Source of the DNA: Sinotaia quadrata
Lineage: Eukaryota; Mollusca; Gastropoda; Architaenioglossa; Viviparidae
Assembly (NCBI GenBank): GCA_028829895.1
Contig: CM054180.1
Location: forward strand, 116,889,973 to 116,953,972
Length of the DNA stretch: 64,000 bases
Direction of reading: 5' to 3'
In this document: positions 1-10,930 of the stretch, piece by piece
Layout of the letters: each line of letters starts with the position of its first letter
Position numbering within the stretch: the stretch's first letter is position 1
Program-made: the position numbers and the translations under genes
The notes under the pieces: generated by a model
What the model was told of the DNA's origin: nothing
Seen by the model: the letters and a program-made list of their open reading frames with translations, nothing else
Databases searched by the model: none

Positions 1-266
1 CTACATACTCCCTTTCATTCCTTCTCTCTCTCTTTGCACCAAAACAAACCACAAAATTAATCCAGTGCTGCTGACCTTTTTACTTTTGACCTCTTAGTAG
101 ACCGCATTCCTATAGATCCGGATGTAAACAGAATTTCTGAGAAACCAAACAGTTGCCGAGCTGGAATTGAAATTTTATTAGAACATCTCGGGCAATGGTA
201 GTTGCAGGAAAACATTTGTCTGAACAAGTTTCTAAAATTCTTTCTAGGCCAATCTTGTCTTCAGAA

Positions 267-287
267 GGATGGATGGATGGATGGATG

Positions 288-349
<62 letters not shown>
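267..349. repeat. Compound (GGAT)n(GA)n microsatellite
   Basis: About six GGAT units run directly into about 28 GA dinucleotides. Open frames across it are low-complexity read-throughs. Confidence 0.95.
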
Positions 350-352
<3 letters not shown>

Positions 353-480
353 TTACAGGCGTACAGAGAGACATACAAATAAGCTACACTCAAATCTTAA
401 CTTTAGCCACCACTTTCTGTCAGTGACATGAAGAGAATCATTACTTCCATTGTTTCTGTAGGAATAAACATTCACAAACA

Positions 481-640
481 CAGGTAAACGAGTGATTGGA
501 CGCAGGTAAACGAGCGATTGGACGCAGGTAAACGAGTGATTGGACGCAGGTATACGAGCGAATGGACACAGGTAAACGAGCGATTGGACGCAGGTAAACG
601 AGTGATTGGACGCAGGTATACGAGCGAATGGACGCAGATG
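481..640. repeat. 22-bp minisatellite with higher-order pattern
   Basis: About seven copies of a 22-bp unit beginning CAGGTAAACGAG. Three variants differ at a few sites (GTGATTGG, GCGATTGG, and GTATACGAGCGAATGG) and follow the order A-B-A-C-B-A-C, which suggests a 66-bp higher-order unit was duplicated. Confidence 0.9.
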
Positions 641-2157
641 TGTTTCGTTGCAGTCATAGCGATTCACTTTCCACGTTATTCCTTGAGGGAGTTCTGAGTG
701 AAGGTGGCTGGTGGCCTGTAATTTTCTTTTTAATTAAAGATATTGCAGTAGGGTTGGTGGTGCGCAGCCGCTGATTCTAAATAGGAATTCCATTAGGGCT
801 TGATGTATTATCTGTTTGGATTATTATTATTATTATCTGTTTGTGTAGTTGGGTATAGTAGTTTTTAAGTAGCAAATGACATTCGAGTTTGGCTCTATTT
901 CTTTTCAAGTGTTGTGCGTATTGCACTGCAGTAGGGAATGCTGAACCCTGTCTTTTGCTACTGTGTATGTTCTGTTTGATCTCTGATCATATTTATTTTA
1001 TGTAAAAAGAATTGTTTTTTGTTATTTGGGGTCTTATTCCGTTCATGAATGTGGTGTGAAGTCTTGAAGTTTTCGGAGAGGGAGGGTAATTTTGGTGTAA
1101 ATGGTCGGGCGCGCACATTGGCGTGTTGTGTGGCTATCGGGTTGCAGTGACCTAATTTGCTCCTTTGTCTCCTTTGTCTCCGAGGATGGAGGTATGGTTG
1201 GGTACCCATGAAAATTTTTTTTTCCGTTCGCAGATTAGATTGAGCACTTTAAAGCGGCCCATTTTGGTGTTTTGGCCTGCTCTAATCAAACCTAGACTGG
1301 AACCTGAACGAGAGGGCGTGCTCCTGTTTGTCTTCGTTTGCCTGACGGCACCTTCGTGCGTGGAGACTATCAGCGCAGTTTAGTACCTCTTGGGAGAGTT
1401 GTCTCCCGTCTTAATTTTCTTGTCCTCTTCTCTCCTTTTGCCGCCATTATTCGCTTTTGCGAGCGCAGAAAAGCCATCAGCTGGGCAATGTTGAGCGACT
1501 GATATTAATGGACTGAAACTGTTGCCGTCTTGGTTGGATGGGGAGATGATTTCTGTGGTGACAGACGTCAAAGATGGTCACGTGAATGGGAAGTTATAAG
1601 TGTCGTATTGCACTTTCATGACCTGCCACTCACTCAGAGCTGAGCAAGTATATAAGATAACTGGGTTTTTTCCCCCGTTTGCTTATTTCGTGCGATGGAA
1701 TCAAAAAGCGTTTTCTCGTGACGTGTCACACGACTGCAATTTAAGAGTGCAAACAAGGCTGTCAAGAAACAGTTCTTCGTAATGTGTGTCACACATAATT
1801 CTTGCGAAGCTGTGTGTCACACTTGATTGTAATACTCTTGTTCAACACTTAGCCATGCTCGGCTGAACCATCTCTTTGCTGTACCTATGACGATTGTGGC
1901 TGATGTACAAACAATACTGTTGATGTTAAAAATCTTGTTGACTTGCCACAAAACACACACGGTTTACCACTGACATTATACAACACAAACATAATACAAG
2001 CATTCCAGGATGAACTTACATAAAATGAAATGATAATGAATTTAAGTACACCACACCACCGCCAATAAAAATGTACATAAGAAGAAGATAAGAAAATGGT
2101 TAACACATATATATGTCGGATGCAGCCCAGTTAACAACATACACAAAATACAAGTCT
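641..2157. other. No gene recognised
   Basis: AT-rich sequence with short unsupported open frames only. A hydrophobic stretch near 1310-1380 resembles a signal peptide but has no usable splice donor in the phase needed by the CUB gene downstream. Confidence 0.6.
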
Positions 2158-2292
2158 GTATTAGGCTTAGAAACCCGAGAGAAAAAAATATTAAACTCAC
2201 TGAATATTTGAGAAATAGTAAAAGTCTTATACTATTTCTCAAATATTCAGAGATTTTTAATTTTTTTTTCTCGGATTTCTAAGCTTAATATC
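2158..2292. repeat. Foldback element with ~60-bp inverted arms
   Basis: Arms 2161-2220 and 2230-2288 are imperfect reverse complements separated by a 9-nt loop. The inner part (TGAATATTTGAGAAATAGTA and its complement) is perfect and the outer part diverges slightly. Short terminal similarity extends to about 2158 and 2292. This could be a foldback MITE; no transposase is present. Confidence 0.85.
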
Positions 2293-4024
2293 TGAAAATC
2301 ACAAATCTAGAGTCTTTTCACTGCAGACATAGCTGTTGACAATTTGCAATTTGCATCTGCTACAGGACACACAAGATGCTACGTGCCCCTTTCCTGTTTT
2401 TACACTCTCACACAAAGACATCATTTACATTTGCTCATCAGTTTTCCCCAATACAACCCACAAATGAGAAACCAGATATCTTTATCCTGGTAGCATAAAC
2501 TGCTTTTTCCTGGCAATCTGAAAACTGCACATCATCATTTACAAGCTTTTTAAGTGTATTTTCAAATACGAAAAATTAAATGTCAAACTTTGGTTCTGTT
2601 TTTCAAATAATCCACCAACCTAAATCTGAAATAGAATTGTTTATTAAATATGTATTTATAAATACATTTATAATATTTAAATAAATTTACTAGTAATCTT
2701 TATGCATACAATATCATTCTCACATTAGTAAACGCAGCACGTGACCTCATTCTCAAGAGTCTCACAATCTCAATGATGGAAACAGAATTCCGTTTCTATT
2801 TCTTTTTCTTTTCAGTTTACCTTGACTATACTACAACACAACTGTTCTTTAGTTGTATAATCCCTCCCTCTGTCGTCATCATGGATTATTTCAAAAGAGT
2901 GACCACATTTGGTTTCTGATATACAAAGACAACTCTGTCACATGAAGCAATGCTTCATCCCCTCTCCTACTGTCCGTAGAGGTGAAAGTGTGGCTTCAGC
3001 TCTCCTGTGATTCATTAGTCACCATGCGATGATAGACTTAGTGTTGTGTTCATTCACAAAGCATTCAGTATTAACATAGTATGAAGCACGTGACTAATTT
3101 TGAAGACTATATGCTGCCAGTTCACTTCTGATGATCATTTTAAGTGACATTGCTGAAGGCAGTCTAGCTAATTATCGATGGCTAAGTTCTTCCGATCTCA
3201 TTTGTCACTTCTCCACTTAAGTCACGAACGGTCTCAAATCGGTTAGCTAGTGGACGTCGATTACATGAAAGTTGGAAGTGTGTCTTTAAAATTCGGAAAC
3301 ATGGTTTCTGAATATTTAACCCACAATCTTTCTGCCATATCTAATTTTATTTAACTGGTACGGATTTTAATGTAATACTATACTAAACCAGATTAGCATT
3401 TTAATAATTATCAAGAGACAATTCTTTATCATGTGCCACTTTGTCACGAAACATTCCTTTATGCCATGTGTCACATATAATAGTCATGAACTGTTATATC
3501 ATATTATATTGATATATTATGTCAAACATAATTGTCATAAAGTGTATTTTATATTATATGTCGTACATAATTGTCGCATGAATATGTCGAAATATAATTT
3601 TCACAAGTGAAAGGCCACGAGGATATTAATTATGCTGGGTATGGGGGGGGGGCGATGTGAGTAGCGTTACTTCCCCTTAAAAATCTTCTAAGTGCTTGGC
3701 CAATCTCCAAGAAAGCAGTAGTCATATTTAAATGCGGAACTATATGACTTTCAGTACCTCTTGAAAATGTTGCCTTCAAATTAATTTCCCTCTCCATACG
3801 ACTATTTTTTTTCCTTTCTCCCTCCACCCCACCATTACTCCCAGACTAGAATAAATTTTAGTTTGGTTATTGTTCTTAGTGTGGTTTTCGGTATTACACT
3901 TTTTGTTTTCATAAATAAGGCGTTTTCAGCCGTTTTATGTCTTGTTGCTTGTGAAGTATTTTAGATGTGAATATCGTAAAAGATCTTTGAGCTGTGAAGT
4001 GTGAAGTTGCTTTCTTGAAGCTTG
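2293..4024. other. No gene recognised
   Basis: AT-rich non-coding sequence. A loosely repeated motif (TGTCACA-TAATTGTC type) occurs around 1780-1830 and 3430-3600. A short run of G is at about 3642-3652. Nothing coding is supported. Confidence 0.6.
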
Positions 4025-4262
4025 TACAGGGTGGCCCAAAAGTAGGTTTACAGTTATCACGTAGACTATTTATTTGAAAATTCGACACTAGAACAGCGGG
4101 AAAATTCGTTATACCTGTTAACATAAACATAACCAATTTAATCTCTCTGATGCTCAAAATGTCTTCCTTCAACATTGCAACATTGGTATTACTAAGCAAG
4201 TAACTTCAACCATATCAAAGGTAGTTTAATAGCTGTAAACCTACTTTTGGGCCATCCTTGTA
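4025..4262. mobile_element. Tc1/mariner-type MITE
   Basis: The left end CAGGGTGGCCCAAAAGTAGG (continuing TTTACAG) is mirrored at the right end by CTGTAAACCTACTTTTGGGC followed by CATCCTTG, so the terminal inverted repeats are about 27 bp. TA dinucleotides flank both ends (4025-4026 and 4261-4262), as expected of Tc1/mariner insertion. The interior is about 180 bp and holds no transposase, so it would need a transposase in trans. TIRs beginning CAGGGTGGCCCA are typical of mariner relatives; the exact subfamily is not assigned. Confidence 0.85.
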
Positions 4263-4320
4263 TTATTTAATTAATGACAAAAACATACATACACACAGGT
4301 ATATGTATTCGTTCACACTC

Positions 4321-4321
4321 C

Positions 4322-4409
<88 letters not shown>

Positions 4410-4440
4410 GCACACACAAACACACACGCGCGCGCGCATA
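4321..4440. repeat. (CA)n/(CG)n microsatellite
   Basis: About 110 bp of CA dinucleotides with a few CG interruptions, ending in a short GC-alternating run. Confidence 0.95.
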
Positions 4441-5960
4441 CACAGACCTTCCAACCAACCACTCTCTCACCGTTTTTAAAACATTGCAATAGCATGCGCA
4501 ATTAAATAAGTCTGATTTATGATACTGTTCTCTTTGCCTGGTTGCGTATCCCATGACAACAGTAAAACCTGACTTCGACGTTCTCTTGCACATTGTGGCT
4601 CGTTTTCGCGGAAAGCATTAAAAAATGATAATACTTGCAGGTCATGAGGTTAGTGCTTTCATAACTTTTCAAGGGAGTTAATTCAAGTCTAAAGCCGATT
4701 GTACAGACAGAGAATTCCACGGATTTTCTCATACCGTTGAGCTGATTTCACTTCCAACTCGGTCTCCTGATCCGCGGTAGCAACCGGTAGTGGCCAAGCG
4801 GTTTTAATACAATCCGCCAGGCAGTCAAAGAGTTTTGCTAAGAAAGTATTAGCCTGTAAGCTTATACTGTTGTTATTGAAGAAAGACTGTTAACATTTAC
4901 ACACACACACCCTGATCACAATACACACTGAAATATATACGTGTACACAGGCGCGCACATACACACAACCCAACAAAATACAAACAATAATCTCTCTTCC
5001 TCAAAAATTAAATACTGGTTAAAATTTAAAGCTCACTCACAAAGCAAAGTCTTTATCAACTAGATTATGTACAGTAATTGCTTTTCCACCTGCGAAATAA
5101 ACGAAACAATTCGAATTGACCGTTAGGGGAAAGTCTATTCTTTAATCATCAAATAATTAATATCCTCATTTAGACGTCAGAGTAATCGCGACTGCTTGAC
5201 ATATTGGTCGGTTTGTGTGAAGAATTCACGCGACGCTCTTTAAAAGTTTCGCAATTAGTGTGAGAGAGATAATTACAGTGACTGAAAAGGAGAGAGAGAG
5301 AGGATGAGGCGGGGAAAATATTTTTGCAAATTAGCTCAGCTCACGTCACAAAAGAAGATGAAGTACCGAAACACACACTGAAAAATAATGGGGAAAGAAA
5401 ATTACTTCTTCACAGGGTTATTTACCGGGGATAATTTTAATAAAAGTACTTTCCAACTTGTTTAAAAGTGTTGTTTGCCATGAACTGACTGAACTTTAAT
5501 CTATCATTTGACAAGTAAGTAGTATAGAATGTTAGTCTGTTTACTAACAATGTAAAACGTTTATTAGAACACGAATATTAGCACCTTAAGTGCACACAGA
5601 CAAACACATACACACACACAACCACACACACTACGCACATTATTCAATAGAGACTATAATAATAGATGAATATAAATAAATAAGAACTTATCCTTTCAAA
5701 ACTTTCAATAAATTGCGTATTGGTGGTGGTAATGGTTTTGTTAGCGCTCTTCACCCCCAGAGTTTGCCTGGGGCGTTTCCTCTGATGAAATTCTCGGTTC
5801 TGGGGTCTCAACCACAGCACGTCAATATGGAAGCTCCCTAAAGGGGCCGTTCAGTTTAAGGGGAAGGGAGCATATCAGTTTTATCTAATTTATATTATTG
5901 TGGTTTTATGTTATGTCCCAGTTTATAAACACTGTAAATTTAATATTTCGTCTTTCCTTC
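4441..5960. other. No gene recognised
   Basis: No supported coding sequence. Holds short CA-rich patches (about 4900-4960 and 5600-5635) and a small GC-richer block at 5745-5870 with a CCCCAGA/TCTGGGG inverted pair that may belong to a dispersed repeat. Confidence 0.55.
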
Positions 5961-5964
5961 TTTG

Positions 5965-6480
5965 CTATGATTCAGCTTAACTGCTTCTTATCCATGCACA
6001 GTGCAGCTTGTCTTTATTGTTTTGGCACGCTTCAGCTTATCTGCTCTTGTCTAAGCACACTGTGGATTGTCTTTCGTGATTTATCACGGATCGACTTATC
6101 TGCCCTTGTCTAAGCACACTGTGGATCGTCTCATGATTTATCACGCATCGACTTCTCTGTCCCTTGCCTAACCAAACTGTAGACTTTCTTGATTTGTCAG
6201 ACATCAGCTTATCTGCCCTTAACCAAGCAGTACTTATTATCTTTCTTGATTTGTCATGCATCCGCTTATCTGCCCCTTGTCCAACCATAGTGTAGAGGTG
6301 TAGACTGTCTTTCTTGATTTACCATGCATCTACTTATCTGCCTGCCCATTGTCTAAGTACAGTGTAGATTGTCTTTCTTGATTTACCATGCATCAGCTTA
6401 TCTGCCCCTTGTCCAAGCACATTTTGGATTGTCTTTCTTGATTTGTCATGCATCAGCTTAACTGTCCCTATTCTAAACAA
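5965..6480. repeat. Degenerate ~60-bp tandem array
   Basis: Eight or nine diverged units, each with a core like CTTATCTGCCCTTGTC, then AAGCACACTGTGGATTGTC, then TTTCTTGATTT(A/G)TCATGCATC. The two units at about 6030-6150 are the most alike. Unit length drifts through small indels. Confidence 0.85.
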
Positions 6481-8060
6481 TGTAGACTGAAGAGTATAAA
6501 CTGTCACTACTCCTTAAAGAATGTATGCTGTCTAAACTTGTCAACATACAACGCTTGACTGTCTCTCGCAAATGCATTAAGAATGATTTTAAGCTGCATT
6601 CACAAGGAATTGCACCCCTTCCCCTTTTCCCCCGGCCACCCATTCTTGGATCTTCGGAAGTTATTGGTTCACACTGAAGTTCATTGCAGGTAACGAGAGA
6701 GACCACCCTCACTCACACACAACCATGCACTACCACCATTACCACCACCACTCCTGCTCCCTTCTGATCTGAAAAGCACTGCTGTCATTAGCTACGCTTG
6801 CATCCCAATTTGCTGTCACAGTCGACTGTGACCGGCAATCAGCATCTGACGTTTGCCCTGAACAATTATGCCTGTCAAGTTGGATGGGGTTTAGATCCTA
6901 AAAAGAAAAGGGCATTGACAGTGTCTTTGGAAAAAAGCTTTTGCTGTCATCTTCATGGTTTTACTGAGGGTAACAAAAAGAAAAAAATAATATACCGGGA
7001 CGAAATCTCGCGGGAATCTTGCACAAGATCACGTCATGTGTAACATGTCTTATGATGATGAAGGAAAAAAATCGCCTAGTTGTGCTAAAATCTTATCTCT
7101 GATAATTTCAGTAGAGATGCGCGTGATTTTGTGTTGATTTTTTTTTTTGCGTTTGTTTTCCTCTCAAAGAACTGTCAGCTAATGGCTGAAGATAGTTATA
7201 AACCTCCTGATATCACCTCTAATTTGAAAGTTTTAAATTTTATGTATTTCTTTTCAAGCAACCAATTTACTCATTTTATAACTTCATTAAAGTGTCTTTA
7301 AACATTGTTCCTTTTATTCACTTTATAAAAATAAATTGTGTAATCTCAATAGATTTACCTCCTGGTTAGTTACTTATGTATACTGAATGCTGAGTAAACA
7401 TCCTGAGACAACGATTGCAAGGCCATTAAGAAAACATCCTGAGATAAATATTGTAGGACGATTAGCAAAACATCCTGTGATAATTTTTTTTAAGACCCTT
7501 ATGAAAACATCATGAGACAAATAAAGTATGGCCATTACAAAGACATCCAGAGACAACGAACTTATTGTCCAGCAAACATAGTTATATAATTATATATTCA
7601 TAAGTGAATGAAAGTGTATGAGGCCAGTAGTTTGCCGTGACATTTACGACAGAACCAAGGGCAGGCAACTTAAGCTAACAGTACAACGTCCGCGTCTATG
7701 CCTCTCTCGCTGACCTTGCGACCTTGTGAGTAACCAAAACCAGTTGAGCCTGTTGTACGCTCAACTTCTCTCTTGCAGACAGTTGCTTGTTTTGATTTTA
7801 GGGTTTTACGTCCGGTTCCAACTAATGATGATTTCGCAGAAGAGCGAAGGTATGACAGATAGCATTGTGTGATAGAATGAAGAAGGTATGATGGATAGCT
7901 TTGTGTGATGGAATGAAGAAGGTATGATAGAGGACAAAGTTATGAGCGGATGTTGGGTGGATTTCTGGGCGTTTCTGTGGTCAGAGCAGCATCCAAGGGA
8001 GTTGTCTTTCCAGATTTTGGCTGTCCAGTAAATTGTAACGTGCGCGCTCTGTAGAACGCA
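6481..8060. other. Intergenic with two short tandem arrays
   Basis: No gene supported. At 7393-7556 there are about five diverged ~40-bp units built around AAAACATCCTGAGA. At 7846-7935 a 37-bp unit (GAAGGTATGATGGATAGC...) is repeated a little over twice. Confidence 0.6.
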
Positions 8061-8065
8061 TAGGT

Positions 8066-8412
8066 CCCTTTTTATTACGCCATCGAATGGACTACACACA
8101 CGGCCCATTTTATTTCACCATCTTATGGACTACTAGTAGTAGTAGTGCCGATAGCTTCTTTACCTCACAGGAATTGCGTTAAAACTTTTCATCTTAGCGA
8201 TGATCTCGGTTTTTGGTGGATTCCTGTGAGGCCTTCCTCTCTTTTCTGGTGTTCGAAGAGGGTTGCGGTGTTGTGTTTGGAATGGGGCCCTTTTTATTAC
8301 GCCATCGTATGGACTACACACAAGGCCCTTTTTATTACGCCATCGTATGGACTACACACAAGGCCCTTTTTATTACGCCATCTTATGGACTACACACAAG
8401 GCCAGGGAGCAA
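8066..8412. repeat. 38-bp tandem array interrupted by a hairpin repeat
   Basis: The unit GGCCCTTTTTATTACGCCAT, continuing CGTATGGACTACACACAA, starts at 8286, 8324 and 8362 with exact 38-bp spacing. Two diverged units lie at about 8066-8132. Between the two blocks, 8133-8285 is unrelated sequence that recurs elsewhere in the window. Confidence 0.9.
8133..8285 (+). repeat. Dispersed hairpin repeat, copy 1
   Basis: Begins with a (TAG)n run and contains a perfect 12-bp inverted repeat, CCTCACAGGAAT at 8163-8174 and ATTCCTGTGAGG at 8220-8231. About 50 bp of further repeat sequence follow. A second copy lies in reverse orientation near 58680-58830. It splits a 38-bp tandem array, which supports its arrival as an insertion. 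Family unknown. Confidence 0.8.
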
Positions 8413-8439
8413 GTTTATCACTAGTAGTATATTTCCCAG

Positions 8440-8506
8440 TTTAGATTCGAACCCCCGTCACTTGAATAAGAAGGTAGTGGCACACTCACTGCGGTACCTC
8501 CTTTGA
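8440..8506 (-). repeat. Possible tRNA-derived SINE fragment
   Basis: On the minus strand an A-box-like stretch (ACCGCAGTGAGTG) is followed about 40 nt later by GGGTTCGAATC, which fits a pol III B box. No clover-leaf with a full acceptor stem can be folded by eye. Low certainty. Confidence 0.3.
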
Positions 8507-8724
8507 GACAACGAAAAGACACATGGCTTGGACAGAGTTGTAAAATTTCAGCGAATGGTTGCAAAAAGTCTTCAGATTTGTTGATTGGATTCTTTATCGG
8601 TGCATTTTTGCTGTTAATTTCAATTTTTTTTAAATTCTATTTCTTTTTGGAATGTTTATTGAGGATGAATAGGATCAGAGTAAAACATTGTTTTTCGAGA
8701 TCAGTATGTATAGGCTAGCAGGGG

Positions 8725-8729
8725 GTGGT
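8725..8729. other. Target site duplication of outer element, left
   Basis: GTGGT immediately precedes the 5' LTR. The same five bases follow the 3' LTR at 24030-24034. Confidence 0.9.
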
Positions 8730-10315
8730 TGTCACAGTATGATAAAAATGTCCGACTTGGTGACCCACTAGCCTTGTTTACTTCAAATTTGAATTTTGAA
8801 ACCCTTGGCTCCTTTGTTCAAAGCTTCCTTTTTCGAGGTGCTTCTAGAACAGGTCAAGATGTTATGTAACTTTAGGACCATTGTCCAGTTCTCGAACCAA
8901 CTACATGCTTCGCGAACAGTCACGTGATACGCATTATGCTTTTCTATATATATGCCTACATGCTTCCGCTCCGTCACTTCGAGCACACATTAGCTATTTC
9001 CATCAGCTAACTCGGGTCGTGAAGGGCAGCCGACAGCCGTAGAGAGACAAAGAAACCTTTGACTTCTCATAAAAGGTATCATTTTATCTAATAGTATTTT
9101 GCATATATATTGTTTAAGTATGTATTTGTGCTATGTATTATATGATTTCCATATATGCTTGAGCATGGTTCGGAGAAATAGCTGGAAAACCTATAAGTTA
9201 CGGAATATAAATTTATTGTAACTCTTTTTCCATTTTGTACTTTAATTTATATTGTTTTAATTCACTGAGAGCCAGAATGCTGCGCTCGATATGAATTCTT
9301 CATGTAATTCAATTATTGCGTATAATTTTAATTGTAAATTGTGAAGCGCTCTGTTGGTTTGAATTACCCCTTTGTATGAACATTAATTTAACGTTGTAAC
9401 TATTTTTATTGCTTCATACGTCACGCTGTTAAATGGAACACATGTGAGACGATTATATTTTTTCTAAATCTAATTGTAAACGACGCGAGGTCGAGAACTC
9501 TATTCAGCGCATTTTAACTGAACCATGCTTTAGTAGGAACGTGTTAGATTGAAATTATATCCGAGCACGTTGCGTCAACAGGTCGGTTCGTGCCTCACCC
9601 ATGCCTTACTCGTGCCTTACCCAAGCCTTACCTTGCTTTGGCTCACTGGTATAAGCTGGTTGAATTCTACGAGAGAATTCTGCTCTGAGGGTCCATGCCA
9701 CTAAAATTCAAGTTCTCTAGCTACATAAAAGAGGAGCACCTTTCCTTATGCACCACGTGCGTCGCTAGAGGGGGACTGTGAGAATAGACCGGCATGACTG
9801 AGTATTGAAACCAGGCTGATACAAGGCAATCCAGCTAAGTGCAACCCAGTGTACAGATCTCTAAAGAACAATTTGATGGCAGTTCGTTAAGTTGACAGAA
9901 TAAGCATGTACGCGCAGAGAATAGAGAAATAGACTATTCGCGATCGTATTTTGATTATTGTTAACTTGTTAAAACCTTATTAAATCTTATTTTCTTTGTT
10001 AATACCTCTTAGTAGTTGATTTCTATGCACAATAGACCAATAGATTATTCTTAGATTTGAATGGGGGCGAATGAGCAGAAAGTTGATAACGAGTGCATAT
10101 TAATTTAGAGGGATTTAACTGTTTCAAAACTAGCTAAAAGTTCGCAGTTTATTAGTTTGTAAATTTGTCGTCTGAACTACAAGACACACTTTTAATTAGT
10201 CAAATAGTAAATTGAGCAACCAGTCTGCATAGGATATGAGAGAAAGAGTTAATCATATTTAAAGTCTTTTAATTATTCTAAGCAGGGTCTTTAAACAAAT
10301 ACTGGAAACGTAACA
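8730..10315 (+). repeat. 5' LTR of outer element
   Basis: Begins TGTCACAG and ends CGTAACA. A TATA-like stretch CTATATATATGCC at about 8944-8956 lies some 45 nt upstream of a possible initiation region and could be the promoter. It contains the reverse-strand open frame at 8783-8986, which I treat as chance because it runs antisense and also occurs in the other LTR. Confidence 0.95.
8944..8956 (+). promoter_or_regulatory. Putative LTR TATA box
   Basis: CTATATATATGCC in the 5' part of the LTR, repeated in the 3' LTR. Assigned from motif and position only. Confidence 0.4.
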
Positions 10316-10317
10316 AG

Positions 10318-10335
10318 TGGGGAAATCTCGTCCGT
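10318..10335 (+). other. Primer-binding site, outer element
   Basis: TGGGGAAATCTCGTCCGT starts two bases after the LTR end, the usual place and TGG start for a tRNA 3'-end complement. The primer tRNA is not identified. The inner element has a partly similar site (TGGGAACTCGTC...). Confidence 0.6.
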
Positions 10336-10930
10336 GGATTGATATGTATTAAATTGTAACATTTTTATACATAGGGCGTATCATAAACCTAGAAACGAAC
10401 GAACGAACAGAATTGCCAATTGTTCTTTTGATTTTTGTATTACTGATTTTCTTTGCTTTTGTTGTGACATGTGCATGTATTCTTTTGCAGAGTAGTGTAC
10501 ATTTTTTAGTTAATGTATGTTTAAGCGTAGTTAAGCATAGCATTGATTAAGTTGAATGATTTATTTAGTATTGTGTTACTGGATACTTCATTGTGAGAAG
10601 TCGAACGTGTTATACCGCCAGCTAGGAGAGTTATCGGTAGTAACAGACTTCGGACTATTATATTTAGGGTGCTAAGTATAATGTGTAATGTTGTATGGTA
10701 GGAGCCGTGACATTACGAAAGTCTTGGAACAGCGGACACTGTGACAAGCAGGTGAAACGTGTAAGAGTTAACGCGTAATTTATTTCGGAAGGTGTTCTGA
10801 GTAAATTAAATAATTTTTGTAAGGTTGTAGCCTAAAAGTTATTTTCGGGATAAGCGGAGTTATCGCCGATGGTTAAAACACACAATTCACGAGAGACATT
10901 TCATTGTAGCCAGCGCGCTAAGACAGTAAA
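10336..10930 (+). other. Untranslated leader of outer element
   Basis: AT-rich sequence between the primer-binding site and the gag start. No open frame of note on the plus strand. Confidence 0.7.

Noticed and set aside
1165..1383. Possible signal-peptide exon for the CUB gene
   Set aside because: A hydrophobic stretch exists, but the following sequence lacks a good donor in phase 1, which exon 1 requires, and it lies 29 kb upstream across two retroelements.
4770..4830. tRNA-Leu/Ser-like sequence (GTAGTGGCCAAGCGGTTTTA)
   Set aside because: Has a D-arm-like stretch, but no B box or acceptor stem can be found at the right distance.
8783..8986. Antisense frame in the outer LTR (also 22470-22700)
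   Set aside because: Antisense to the element and lost to a different ending in the second copy; no recognisable protein.
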